A stretch of DNA of 64,000 nucleotides from Bradyrhizobium betae. GTDB taxonomy: Bacteria > Pseudomonadota > Alphaproteobacteria > Rhizobiales > Xanthobacteraceae. Shown piece by piece: positions 9,433 through 17,639 of the stretch. The position numbers were made by a program, and so were the translations under genes. How positions within the stretch are numbered: position 1 is the first letter of the stretch; each line of letters opens with the position of its first letter. Location: positions 434,001-498,000 of the forward strand of contig NZ_MZXW01000035.1 in assembly GCF_004123905.1 (NCBI RefSeq). Reading direction: 5' to 3'. The notes beneath the pieces were generated by a model, which was given only the letters and a program-made list of their open reading frames with translations, was not told the origin of the DNA and made no database searches.

Positions 9433-10152
9433 TCAGCCCACCCCGAGATAGGCCTTCTGCACCTGCGGGTCCTCCGCGAGCGCCGCCGCCGTGCCCGACA
9501 GCACGCTCTTGCCGACCTGAAGCACGGTGGCAAAATCCGAGACCTCCAGCGCGAGCTCGATCGATTGCTCGGCGAGCAGGATGGTCAGGCCCTCGCGATG
9601 CAGGCGGCCGAAGGTTTCGTACATGGATTCGACCACCGCCGGCGCGAGGCCGAGCGAGGGTTCATCCAGCATCAGCAGCTTCGGGTCGCTCATCAGTGCA
9701 CGGCCGACTGCGAGCATCTGCCGTTCACCGCCGGACATGGTGCCGGCGCGCTGATTGCGACGCTCCTTCAGGCGCGGGAAGAACTCGTAGACGCGCTCCA
9801 AGAGCGTCGCCTGGCGCGATCTATCGTGCAGCGGCGTCGCGCCGAGCATGAGGTTGTTCTCGACGCTCTGCTGCACGAACAGCCGCCAGCCTTCCGGCGA
9901 CAGCGCAAGGCCCTTGCGCACGATCGCAAACGCCTTCTGGCCGGCGATCTCCTCGCCGCGAAAGCTGATCGATCCGGAATGCACGGGAATGAGTCCGGCG
10001 ATCGCATTCAACGTCGTGGTCTTGCCGCCGCCATTGGAGCCGAGCAGCGCGACGACGCTGCCTTCGGGCACCTCCAGCGACACATCGGAGACGCCGATGA
10101 GGTCGCCATAGCGTACTTCGAGATGCTCGATCCGCAGCAGCGCGCCACTCAT
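9433..10152 (-). CDS. livF: Branched-chain amino-acid-type ABC transporter ATPase LivF
   Basis: This 239-residue ATPase has Walker A (LLGSNGGGKTTTLNA), the LivF-type signature MSGGERQMLAVGRAL, Walker B (LLMLDEPSLGLAP) and the switch His replaced by Gln (LLAEQS), the last being usual for LivF. It is the cytosolic ATP-hydrolysing partner of LivG. Its ATG overlaps the livG stop by 4 bp and it is the last gene of a five-gene transporter block. The substrate may be a branched-chain amino acid, amide or an aromatic acid; HAAT-family transporters of this genus vary widely. Confidence 0.93.
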   Translation of the reverse strand: MSGALLRIEHLEVRYGDLIGVSDVSLEVPEGSVVALLGSNGGGKTTTLNAIAGLIPVHSGSISFRGEEIAGQKAFAIVRKGLALSPEGWRLFVQQSVENNLMLGATPLHDRSRQATLLERVYEFFPRLKERRNQRAGTMSGGERQMLAVGRALMSDPKLLMLDEPSLGLAPAVVESMYETFGRLHREGLTILLAEQSIELALEVSDFATVLQVGKSVLSGTAAALAEDPQVQKAYLGVG

Positions 10153-10916
10153 AGGTCCGGCCCGCCCATCAGCTCGACCGGCGTGTGGCCGGCGGCCGCC
10201 TTGGCCGCACGCTTGCCGAGATAGGCCTCGATCACCGCGGGGTTGGAGGTGACTTCGCGAGGTGACCCGCGGGCGATCTCCTTGCCCTGGTGAAACACCA
10301 TCACGCGGCTCGCGAGCGACATGATCACTTCCATGATGTGCTCGACGATGACGAGCGTGATGCCGGAACGGTGGATGTCGCGGACGAGATCGATCGCGAG
10401 CCTCACCTCATGCGCGTTGAGGCCGGCCATGGCCTCGTCGAGCAGCAGCACTTTTGGCTCGGTCGCAAGTGCGCGCGCAATCTCCAGCCGCTTGCGGCCG
10501 GGCGTGCCGAGCGAGCGCGCCGGCGCATCCGCAAGCCTGCTCATGCCGACACGCTCCAGCACGGCGCGCGCCTTGGTCTCGGCCTCCTTGCGATGCGAGG
10601 TGCGCAGGAAGGCGCCGATCATGACGTTCTCGAGCACCGTCATGCCTTCGAACGTCTGCGGCACCTGGAAAGTACGCGCGAGCCCGAGTCCAGCGCGCTG
10701 CTCCGGCGTGAAGTCGGTGATGTCGCGCCCCTCGAACAGCACGCGGCCCGAGGTGGCCTTGAGATCGCCGGTGAGGCAGTTGAAGAAGGTGGATTTTCCG
10801 GCGCCGTTCGGGCCGATCAGGCCGAGAATGTCGCCCTGCTCCAGCGTCACGGACGCGTCGTCCACCGCCTTGAAGCTGCCGAACGCCTTTGTGATGCCGC
10901 GCGCTTCAAGGAGCAT
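10149..10916 (-). CDS. livG: Branched-chain amino-acid-type ABC transporter ATPase LivG
   Basis: The 255-residue protein shows Walker A (IGPNGAGKSTFFNC), a degenerate signature loop (ARSLGTPGRKRLEIARAL, where canonical proteins read LSGGQ-like or LPYGxQRR) and Walker B (VLLLDEAMAGLN). The switch His is in IVEHIMEVI. It pairs with LivF as the second nucleotide-binding subunit. The signature LGTPGRKRLEIA is a common LivG variant in rhizobia, so I do not treat it as inactive. It overlaps livM by 11 bp and livF by 4 bp, so the block is translated as a coupled unit. Confidence 0.92.
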   Translation of the reverse strand: MLLEARGITKAFGSFKAVDDASVTLEQGDILGLIGPNGAGKSTFFNCLTGDLKATSGRVLFEGRDITDFTPEQRAGLGLARTFQVPQTFEGMTVLENVMIGAFLRTSHRKEAETKARAVLERVGMSRLADAPARSLGTPGRKRLEIARALATEPKVLLLDEAMAGLNAHEVRLAIDLVRDIHRSGITLVIVEHIMEVIMSLASRVMVFHQGKEIARGSPREVTSNPAVIEAYLGKRAAKAAAGHTPVELMGGPDL

Positions 10917-11895
10917 GGCCCGCTCCTGTGTCGCTCTTGGATTCTGTGTCGCTCTTGGATTTTCTTCGCTGCGTGAACAGGCTGAGCAGGCCGCCCGGCT
11001 GGAACCGCGCGATCAGCACGATGATCGCGCCATAGACCACGAAGGTGAGCCCGGCGCCCTTGCCGCCGAGCCAGCTGTTGGAGATCTCCTCCAGCGGCAC
11101 CAGGATCGCCGCGCCCACCAGCGGCCCGAACAGCAGCCCCGCTCCGCCGAGTGCTGCCATGATCAGGATTTTGACCGAGATCAGGATGCCAAGCCCTGAC
11201 TCGGGATCGACGAAGCCGAACATCATCGCATAGAGCGCACCGGCGACGCTCGTCAGCGCCGCACTCAGCATGTAGGCGTAGAGTTTTGTGCGGCTGGCAG
11301 GCGCGCCGAGCGAGCGCGCGGCCCGCTCGGAATCCTTGATCGCGCGCAGGTAAAACCCCATCCGGCTGTTGGTCATCCACCAGGTGATAAACAGCGTGAT
11401 CACGAGCACGAACAGGAAGAGATAGTAATACGGCAGCGACGACAGGAACGAGAGATCGAAGATGTTGCGCGGCACGGTCGGACCCGAGAGGCCGACGGCG
11501 GCGCCCAGCCAGTCGGTGTTGGTCACGATCAGCCGCATCGTCTCGGCCACCGCGATCGTCGCCATGCTGAAATAATGGCCTGACAGCCGCAGCGTCGGCA
11601 CGCCGATGATTGCGGCGAGCCCGACCGCGATCACGATGCCGCCGGGAATGCCGAATAGCGGCGACAGGCCGAATTTTGCGTAGGAGCCCATCGCGGCATA
11701 AGCGCCGCAGCCGAAGAACACGACATGGCCGACCGAGACCTGGCCGGCGTAACCGCCCACGATGTTCCAGGCCGAGGCCGCAATCGCATAGAGCAGCACC
11801 AGCGCGCCCAGGCGCTGCTGGAACGGCGAGGACAGCAGCAGCGGATAGGCGATCGCAAAGACTGCGACGACCGAGAGCCAGATCCAGCGCCGCAT
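10906..11895 (-). CDS. livM: Branched-chain amino-acid-type ABC transporter permease LivM
   Basis: This 329-residue polytopic membrane protein contains the LivM family segments NIVGGYAGQVSVGHVVFFGCGAYA and the cytoplasmic EAA-like loop (LRAIKDSERAARSLG). It ends in a charged tail rich in K, S and D after FTQRRKS. It forms the channel with LivH. I place the start at the ATG at 11895 rather than the adjoining GTG at 11898. The DNA near the 3' end carries a duplicated 15-mer-like unit (SKSDTESKSDT in the protein), a small tandem duplication in the hydrophilic tail that should be harmless. Confidence 0.92.
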   Translation of the reverse strand: MRRWIWLSVVAVFAIAYPLLLSSPFQQRLGALVLLYAIAASAWNIVGGYAGQVSVGHVVFFGCGAYAAMGSYAKFGLSPLFGIPGGIVIAVGLAAIIGVPTLRLSGHYFSMATIAVAETMRLIVTNTDWLGAAVGLSGPTVPRNIFDLSFLSSLPYYYLFLFVLVITLFITWWMTNSRMGFYLRAIKDSERAARSLGAPASRTKLYAYMLSAALTSVAGALYAMMFGFVDPESGLGILISVKILIMAALGGAGLLFGPLVGAAILVPLEEISNSWLGGKGAGLTFVVYGAIIVLIARFQPGGLLSLFTQRRKSKSDTESKSDTGAGHAP

Positions 11896-11908
11896 CACAG
11901 CTTTCTCA

Positions 11909-12772
11909 TCACATCTTGCCCATCAGGCCCTGTGGCCGGAACGAGAGGAAGAGCAGGAACAGGACATAGACGACGATATCCTTGTAGATCGCGCCGATCA
12001 GATAGCCGGACAGCGACTCGATCACGCCGATCAAGAGGCCCGCGACCAGCGCGCCCGGCACGCTACCAAAACCGCCGAGCGAGACCGTGACGAAGGCGAC
12101 GATGCCGAGCGTCTCGCCGACCGTCGGCACGATATAGAAGAAGTTCGCGATCAGCGCGCCGGCTAGCCCAGTGGCGCCCGCCGCGATCGCCCAGGCGATC
12201 GCCTGCATGGTATCGGGACGGATGCCCATGAGTTGAGCTGCGGTCTGGTCCTCCGCCACCGCCAGCATCTTTGAGCCGAGCGAGGTACGGGTCAGCAGCA
12301 GATGCAGGCCGAGCGTCACCAGCAGCGCGACGACGCCAGCCAGCAACCGCGAGGCCTCGATACGCAAGCCTGCGAACGCGTAGGTGCCGCCGACAATGTT
12401 CGGCGGCATCGACAGGAAGTTGGCGCCGAACCACCAGAACACCGAATAGCGCAGCAGCAGCGCAAGCCCGAAGGTGCCGAGGATCTGCGCCAGCATCGGC
12501 CCCTTCATGATGCCGCGGATCAGGGCGAAATAGACCACGACACCGACGGTCGCGAGCACCAGCGTCGCCAGCGGCGCGCCGAGGATCGGTCCGCCCCCCA
12601 TCAGGGTATAGACCACATAGGCGACGTACATGCCGAGCATGACGAAGTCGCCATGCGCGAAATTGACGATGTTCATCATGCCCCACACCAGCGTGAGGCC
12701 CGAGGAAAACAGGGCGTAGACGGCGCCAAGCAGGAGCCCGCCGACGATCACCTGCACGAGGACAAAGGACAT
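11909..12772 (-). CDS. livH: Branched-chain amino-acid-type ABC transporter permease LivH
   Basis: This 287-residue protein is nearly all hydrophobic helices with the LivH hallmark near the N-terminus (GLTLVWGMMNIVNFAHGDFVMLGMY) and the coupling loop (TSLGSKMLAVAEDQTAAQLMGI). It pairs with LivM in the membrane. The ATG at 12772 is used; the upstream in-frame extension is not hydrophobic and is unlike the family. The gene follows the binding-protein gene after 67 bp containing a strong hairpin, and runs into livM after 13 bp. Confidence 0.92.
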   Translation of the reverse strand: MSFVLVQVIVGGLLLGAVYALFSSGLTLVWGMMNIVNFAHGDFVMLGMYVAYVVYTLMGGGPILGAPLATLVLATVGVVVYFALIRGIMKGPMLAQILGTFGLALLLRYSVFWWFGANFLSMPPNIVGGTYAFAGLRIEASRLLAGVVALLVTLGLHLLLTRTSLGSKMLAVAEDQTAAQLMGIRPDTMQAIAWAIAAGATGLAGALIANFFYIVPTVGETLGIVAFVTVSLGGFGSVPGALVAGLLIGVIESLSGYLIGAIYKDIVVYVLFLLFLSFRPQGLMGKM

Positions 12773-12807
12773 GAGCCGCGTTGCTCTGATCAAATCAATT
12801 GGCAAAT

Positions 12808-12828
12808 GGCGGGGCGCGTGACCCCGCC
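12808..12828 (-). terminator. Hairpin between binding-protein gene and livH
   Basis: The inverted repeat GGCGGGG / CCCCGCC (7 bp stem, 7-nt loop) lies 12-32 bp after the binding-protein stop and before livH. No strong U-tract follows it in the transcript direction, so it is more likely an RNA-stabilising or partially terminating hairpin than a full terminator. Confidence 0.5.
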
Positions 12829-12839
12829 TCCAAAAACTC

Positions 12840-14093
12840 TCACCAGCCCTTGTAGGGCAGCACCGGCGGCTTCTCGGCATTGGCCTTCGGCCAGACGGCC
12901 GTGTAATTCTCGCCGTCCTGGAGCTGGATGATGAGGCCGGAGGCGAGCACGTTCTGGCCCTTGTCGTCGAACTTCACGCCCTTGTAGCCCATCATCAATT
13001 GCTCGGGCTTCAGGTCCGTCGCCTTCAGCGCGGCCTGGATTTTTGCGGGATCGGTCGAGCCGGCGCGGTCGATGGCATCCGCCAGCACGAAGAAGCCCTG
13101 CATCTGGCGGCCGACGGTGTCATCCATCTCCTCGCCGCTCTTCTTCTTGTACATGTCGGCGATGATGGCCGAGGGCGAACCTGATGGCCCGACGGCCCAG
13201 GACGAGCGGTTGAACACGCCCTGCGAGATCTTGCCGACCGCCTTGATGAAGGACGGATCGGAATAGCCGGCATCGTCGGCGAGCAGAATCGCCGGCTTGT
13301 AGTCGAGCGACTGCATGGTCTTGGCGAACAGGATCGCATCCGACGTGTAGCTGATCATGATGATCACGTCGGGCTTCTTGTCCTTGAGCTGGAGCACCTG
13401 GCCCTGCACGTCCGTCGCATTGACGGGATAGGCGACGTCGAGCGCGACCGGCTGGCCCTTCTCCTTGAAGGCGCCGGCGATCGTGTTGGCGACCGAGGTG
13501 CCGTATTCGGTGTTGTCATGGACCAGTGCGATCGCATCGGTCTTGGCACCGGCAGCCTTCATATCAGCGAGGAAGTCGACATAGGCTTTGGCAAAATCGG
13601 TCGCGATCGGCGTGGTGCGGAAGAACCATTTGAAGCCGCGCTCGGTGAGATTGGCGGCGACCGATTCCGAGTTCAGATAGGGAATGCCGTATTTCTCGGC
13701 GATCGCGCTCGAGGTCAGCGTGATGCCGGACTGGTAGGCGCCGAACACAGCTGCCACCTTGTCTTCCGTGATCAGGCGCAGCGCCTGGTTCTGGCCGGTC
13801 GCCGGGTTGCCCTGATTGTCGGCGATGACGACCTCGATCTTGGCGCCGCCGAGGCCGGCAAGGCCTGCGTTCTTCGCCAGCGGCAGATTGCCGAGCTCGG
13901 GATGGGCGTTGTTGACGATATCAGTGGCGACCTCGAGCGCCGCCTTGGCATGCGCCCCGATCGAGGCCGTGCCGCCCGACATCGGCAGGATCACGCCGAT
14001 CTTGACGACCTTGTCCTCGGCTTGGGCGCCGGCGGCCAACACAAGGGACATCGCGGCCGCGCAAAGCAGCCCGGTGACGTGCTTCAAATTCAT
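12840..14093 (-). CDS. ABC transporter substrate-binding protein (LivJ/LivK-type, HAAT family)
   Basis: This is a 417-residue periplasmic protein with a clear Sec signal peptide (MNLKHVTGLLCAAAMSLVLA, cleavage after GAQA). A Peripla_BP_6 fold follows (KIGVILPMSGGTASIGAHAKAALEVATDI; VFGAYQSGITLTSSAIAEKYGIPYLNSES). It binds the substrate and delivers it to LivHM. The start is set by GGGAGG 11 bp before the ATG at 14093. It is the first gene of the transporter operon, with a hairpin separating it from livH. The ligand-binding residues do not let me name the substrate. Confidence 0.92.
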   Translation of the reverse strand: MNLKHVTGLLCAAAMSLVLAAGAQAEDKVVKIGVILPMSGGTASIGAHAKAALEVATDIVNNAHPELGNLPLAKNAGLAGLGGAKIEVVIADNQGNPATGQNQALRLITEDKVAAVFGAYQSGITLTSSAIAEKYGIPYLNSESVAANLTERGFKWFFRTTPIATDFAKAYVDFLADMKAAGAKTDAIALVHDNTEYGTSVANTIAGAFKEKGQPVALDVAYPVNATDVQGQVLQLKDKKPDVIIMISYTSDAILFAKTMQSLDYKPAILLADDAGYSDPSFIKAVGKISQGVFNRSSWAVGPSGSPSAIIADMYKKKSGEEMDDTVGRQMQGFFVLADAIDRAGSTDPAKIQAALKATDLKPEQLMMGYKGVKFDDKGQNVLASGLIIQLQDGENYTAVWPKANAEKPPVLPYKGW

Positions 14094-14426
14094 GAAATCA
14101 GACCTCCCAAAGGGTTTCCCCAACCAAGATTTTTTGGAAGGCTTGGGCGAGCCGCCCGCTTCCGTTTGATTATGCCTGGCGGTGAGAGGATGGCATGCCA
14201 GCCGAGTACCGGCAAGGTGACACGGATTGCGACGATGCTGCATGAGGGAGCAGCAATGACGCGCGGGCGTGCCGCGCTCTATCTGCCGTGGCTTTGTTCG
14301 CGTGAGACAACCCGAAGAGCGGTCGTAGGGTGGATTAGCCGACAGGCGTAATCCACCACTGTCTGTCTCTGCGGGGATGAAAGAGGTGGATTACGCTATC
14401 GCTAATCCACCCTACGAAGCGTGGGC
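14094..14426. other. Intergenic region with palindromic repeat
   Basis: 333 bp without a credible gene. The first part is the leader and promoter region of the transporter operon; 14324-14416 is a palindromic repeat (separate entry). No other structure was recognised. Confidence 0.55.
14324..14416. repeat. GTAGGG-bounded palindromic intergenic element
   Basis: The two ends are inverted copies: CGTAGGGTGGATTAGC at the left and GCTAATCCACCCTACG at the right, with a second inner pair (GTAATCCACC / GGTGGATTAC). The whole 93 bp could fold as a long cruciform or stem-loop. A related element with the same GTAGGG-type ends is at 56048-56139. This form suggests a REP/BIME-like dispersed non-coding repeat. 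Confidence 0.75.
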
Positions 14427-14789
14427 TCAGCTACCCATCTCGCTCGCCCGCAGCAGTGTCGTGAAACCGCCATAGATCATGCGCTTGCCGTCGAACGGCA
14501 TGTCGGCGCCCTTGAACCGCTCGTCCGCCATCACCTTCTTGTTGACGGCATCACGCGTCTCTCGGTCGCGGTAGACGATCCAGGAGAACACCACGACCTC
14601 GTCCTCCTTCGCCATCACCGCGCGCGGAAACGACGTCAGCTCGCCATAGGGTACGTCGTCACCGATGCATTCGACGTAATCGAGCGCGCCGTGCTCCATC
14701 CAGACTGCGCAGGCCATTTTCGCCAGGGCCTTGTAAGCCTCGATCCTGTCCTTCGGCACCGCCAGCACGAAACCATCGACATAGGGCAT
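14427..14789 (-). CDS. DUF1428 family protein (YbaA-like)
   Basis: The 120-residue sequence MPYVDGFVLAVPKDRIEAYKALA...WMEHGALDYVECIGDDVPYG and FSWIVYRDRETRDAVNKKVMADER match the DUF1428 pattern, a dimeric ferredoxin-like alpha/beta barrel fold related to antibiotic monooxygenase folds. The function is unknown. GGAGATCC stands before the ATG at 14789, which I take over an upstream in-frame start. It appears monocistronic. Confidence 0.82.
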   Translation of the reverse strand: MPYVDGFVLAVPKDRIEAYKALAKMACAVWMEHGALDYVECIGDDVPYGELTSFPRAVMAKEDEVVVFSWIVYRDRETRDAVNKKVMADERFKGADMPFDGKRMIYGGFTTLLRASEMGS

Positions 14790-14949
14790 CACGGATCTCC
14801 TTGGGTTATGCGTCCCAAGGACGACGGGGCGCGCGGCGATCCGACCCGGACGATGCGATTTCAGATGAGGCAAACCGTCGCGATGGGCGAAGTTTTACAA
14901 GGGTGCGGCCCCGGGGCGAAAATCACGAGGTGGGAAAAGCGCCCGGAAT

Positions 14950-15023
14950 TGGCTGGGGAACCTGGATTCGAACCAAGACAAACAGAGTCAGAGTCTGTTG
15001 TGCTACCGTTACACCATTCCCCA
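14950..15023 (-). tRNA. tRNA-Gln (anticodon CUG)
   Basis: On the minus strand a full cloverleaf is readable. The acceptor stem is TGGGGAA / TTCCCCA with G discriminator and encoded CCA. The D arm is present, the anticodon stem-loop CAGACTCTGACTCTG places CTG at the anticodon, and the T arm contains GGTTCGAATCC. Length is 74 nt. It reads CAG codons. No integrase or attachment duplication is visible beside it. Confidence 0.93.
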
Positions 15024-15211
15024 ACGGAATAGCCGAACAAATTCAACGACTTGATCATTTGTCCGACTGCGGCCGGAAGCGCGTTTGGGCGCAAATCACG
15101 GCTCAGGCGTGGCAGCCTTCTACCCGCTCGCATCTGGGCTGGCAAGCGCTGCGGTGGATCGCTCCCGCAACCGCGTTGGCGGGCCGGAACACCACCGGCG
15201 CGACCGTCCGG

Positions 15212-15532
15212 CTAAAGCGTGCGGCCAACGCAGACGACGATTTCGCCCCGGCCGTTCGCGATCATCACCTGGCCGTACTCGTCCTGCGGCGGGCTTTCCT
15301 CATAGCGCAGCGGGATCGTGGTGATCTCCTCCTGCCCCACGCCGCCCGGGTGCTCGGTGTTCACGTCGAGGATCAGGATCTTCGGATTGATCCCCTGCGG
15401 CGAGCGCTTGGTCAGCCGGGCCTGCCAGCCGTTGGTCGGGACCCGCACGTTGCCGGTCATGACCAGCTTCGGCGGCGCGCCCGGTGCGCGGTCGATCCAG
15501 GCCTTGAAGGTGTTTCTCAGCAGGACAGCCAT
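15212..15532 (-). CDS. Hypothetical protein (106 aa)
   Basis: This 106-residue soluble protein starts MAVLLRNTFKAWIDRAPGAPP and ends GEIVVCVGRTL. It is mainly beta-rich with a VPTNGWQARLTKRSPQGINPKILILDV core and no recognised domain, signal or membrane helix. AGGAAGG stands 11 bp before the ATG at 15532. It is transcribed away from the peroxidase gene. The intergenic region holds a reversed copy of the SARP-type direct repeat 74-94 bp upstream of this gene, so it may belong to the same regulon. Confidence 0.6.
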   Translation of the reverse strand: MAVLLRNTFKAWIDRAPGAPPKLVMTGNVRVPTNGWQARLTKRSPQGINPKILILDVNTEHPGGVGQEEITTIPLRYEESPPQDEYGQVMIANGRGEIVVCVGRTL

Positions 15533-15605
15533 GACGAGTCCTTCCTATGCTAAGTTGCGCGATCCTTCAGTCACGGACGCAACATAGGCCGGCGAAGCGA
15601 AGCGA

Positions 15606-15626
15606 AACGTGAATGGCCCGTGAATC
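15606..15626 (-). promoter_or_regulatory. SARP-type direct repeat, copy facing the 106-aa gene
   Basis: Read on the minus strand this is ATTCACG-GGCC-ATTCACG with start-to-start spacing of 11 bp, flanked by G on the left and TT on the right, as in the copy at 15739-15759. Two heptamers one helical turn apart are the hallmark of SARP operators. No -10-like hexamer occurs 8 bp downstream toward the 106-aa gene (closest TATGTT is about 19 bp away), so its activity in that direction is doubtful. Confidence 0.5.
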
Positions 15627-15738
15627 CGATATGATCTCCTGACGACGTGAGCGCGGGCGGGCCTGCTCGCCGCGCTCGCGCCACTCTCCATGACACATCC
15701 GGCCGACGGATCGCGGTTCGTCGCTCCCGGGCAGGATC

Positions 15739-15773
15739 GATTCACGTTCAAATCACGTTGCCGAAAATAGGAT
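15739..15773 (+). promoter_or_regulatory. Candidate SARP-activated promoter of the peroxidase operon
   Basis: The heptamer TCACGTT occurs at 15742-15748 and again at 15753-15759, exactly 11 bp apart. The -10-like hexamer TAGGAT starts at 15768, leaving 8 bp. Streptomyces SARPs bind heptameric direct repeats of this spacing, with the 3' repeat 8 bp before the -10. No -35 box is seen, as usual for activator-dependent SARP promoters. The predicted transcript leader would be short, about 20 nt before the peroxidase ATG. Confidence 0.6.
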
Positions 15774-15798
15774 CGCCCTTGACTTCGGGAGGTCAACA

Positions 15799-17598
15799 AT
15801 GGGCAGACATGGTGGCGGCTTCTCCATCGCACGAGAGCGACTCGGCGGTGACACGGACGCAAGGCGGGCCGGGACCAGCGACCACCAATTGTCCGCTCCG
15901 CTGAGGGCCGACGCATTACCGGCCGCAGTATCCGCTCCACCCGAGCCAGGCATTTCAGGCTTCCGGCATTTCCTGTCAGACGTCGACACATTGCCACTGG
16001 AGAAGCGTTTCAAGGTCGACGGCGACGATCCGCTCAGGACGGACGAGAGCAAGGAGCGGCTGCGGAGCCTGATGGAGCGCCTGGCCAGACGCATGCTCGT
16101 CGTCCCGGTATGGGAGGGCGGACAAGGCCCGCTCGAAAATGCCGACATTCCGGCCGGATATACTTATCTCCTCCAGCTGGTCGCGCACGACCTCGTCCAG
16201 ACCTCATTCCCGCTGTCGGTGCTCGAAAATACGGCAACCGGCGTGCGCAACGACCGGGCCTACCGGCTGAAGCTGGATACGATCTATGGCGGGGGTCCCG
16301 AAGTATGCCCGTTTGCCTACGAAGCCAGGCCGAAGGCCGCGCGCTCAAGGCTGCGTCTGGGTGGCGGCGAGGTCAACAGCGACGACCCGGTCGCGATGAA
16401 TCCGAAAGGCCGCGACATCGCGCGCGTGGCCTGCCCCTGGGATCCGAATAGCCAGCCGCAACGGCTGACCGATGTCATGATCGCCGACCAGCGCAACGAC
16501 GATCATGCGATCCTGTCCCAGCTCACGACGCTGTTCCACCATTTGCACAACGGTCTGCTGGCCAAGCTCTCACCACCGACGGCCGGCACGACCGTGTCCG
16601 ACACGGCCGCGACCGACAAGGCATTTCTCTGCGCACGCGGCGCAGCCACGCTGATCTATCGCCACATCATACGCCGTGACGTGATGCGCAGGGTCCTCAA
16701 CCGCAAGATCTACAATAGGTACAATGTCGATCAGCCTCACCTGCTGAGTGCCTCCTCCGCGCAGCACCCCTTTCGCGGATCGTCGATACCGCTGGAATTC
16801 ACGCATGCCGCGTTTCGCTTTGGGCACGCGATGGTTCGCGACAGCTACCAGATCAATCCCGCCAACGCCTTCGCGCTCGGCGAGGTGCTGCGCGCGACGT
16901 CCTATTCCGCGCCTGGCAATATGCCATTGCATCGGAAATGGATCGCGAGCTGGTCGCACTTCTTCGACGTGCCGGGCAGACCTCGACCGCAATCGAGCAT
17001 GCGCATCAGCCCTCATTTCAGCGGCCAGCTCTCCGACAGGACGCTATTTCCCCCGATCATGCGCGACGGCGCATGGGGCCTCGCGTACAGGGATCTGATG
17101 AGTGCCGCTTTCGCCGGCCTGTGGTCGGTGAACAGCCTCGTCGACGAGATCAGATCGCGCCAGCCCTCCCTGATCGGCAGCGATCCGCTGCTCGAGGATC
17201 GCGGCTACCGCGTGGCGCAGCTGCGAGCCTGGCTCGAGCAGAACCGCGGCGAGCTGACCGATGCCGACATTCAGACCCTCGCAAACGACCCGCCGCTGTC
17301 CTTTTACATTCTGTTCGAAGCAGCCGCGGGTCCCAATGATCCGGCGAAACAGGGCAAGACACTTGGCACGTTGGGCTCGATCATCGTTGCCGAGGTCATT
17401 TTCGGAGCGATGCTCGAAGGCAGGATACCGGACGAAACCGCATCGAGCCCACTCAGGGAGGCGCTCTCCCGCCTGTCGTCGCGCATCTACGCGGCCAACC
17501 GACTCGACTTCGTGCCGGAGCTCGACAACATGGGCGACCTCGTCCCGTTCGTCGCCGACATCGCAAACCTGCGAGATGCTGATCCGACGTTTATTTGA
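15799..17598 (+). CDS. Animal-type haem peroxidase (peroxinectin-like)
   Basis: The 599-residue protein belongs to the animal haem peroxidase (peroxidase-cyclooxygenase) superfamily. The distal site is LQLVAHDLVQT with H130 and D131, the latter usually ester-linked to haem. Catalytic Arg232 is in RNDDHAILSQLTTLFHHLHN (N251 ends this motif). Proximal His343 is in THAAFRFGHAMV. No signal peptide is visible, so it is cytosolic or exported by another route. It oxidises small substrates or proteins with H2O2. GGGAGG precedes the ATG. It is followed 41 bp later by a small protein with leader-peptide-like features and preceded by a SARP-type promoter, an unusual context for a peroxidase. Confidence 0.85.
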   Translation: MGRHGGGFSIARERLGGDTDARRAGTSDHQLSAPLRADALPAAVSAPPEPGISGFRHFLSDVDTLPLEKRFKVDGDDPLRTDESKERLRSLMERLARRMLVVPVWEGGQGPLENADIPAGYTYLLQLVAHDLVQTSFPLSVLENTATGVRNDRAYRLKLDTIYGGGPEVCPFAYEARPKAARSRLRLGGGEVNSDDPVAMNPKGRDIARVACPWDPNSQPQRLTDVMIADQRNDDHAILSQLTTLFHHLHNGLLAKLSPPTAGTTVSDTAATDKAFLCARGAATLIYRHIIRRDVMRRVLNRKIYNRYNVDQPHLLSASSAQHPFRGSSIPLEFTHAAFRFGHAMVRDSYQINPANAFALGEVLRATSYSAPGNMPLHRKWIASWSHFFDVPGRPRPQSSMRISPHFSGQLSDRTLFPPIMRDGAWGLAYRDLMSAAFAGLWSVNSLVDEIRSRQPSLIGSDPLLEDRGYRVAQLRAWLEQNRGELTDADIQTLANDPPLSFYILFEAAAGPNDPAKQGKTLGTLGSIIVAEVIFGAMLEGRIPDETASSPLREALSRLSSRIYAANRLDFVPELDNMGDLVPFVADIANLRDADPTFI

Positions 17599-17639
17599 CG
17601 GCCGGCAATTCCGCCGGTCGCACACCAAGGGAGATTGTC

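Noticed and set aside
14950..15532. tRNA-Gln as a genomic island attachment site
   Set aside because: No integrase gene and no duplicated tRNA 3' end was found nearby in the window.
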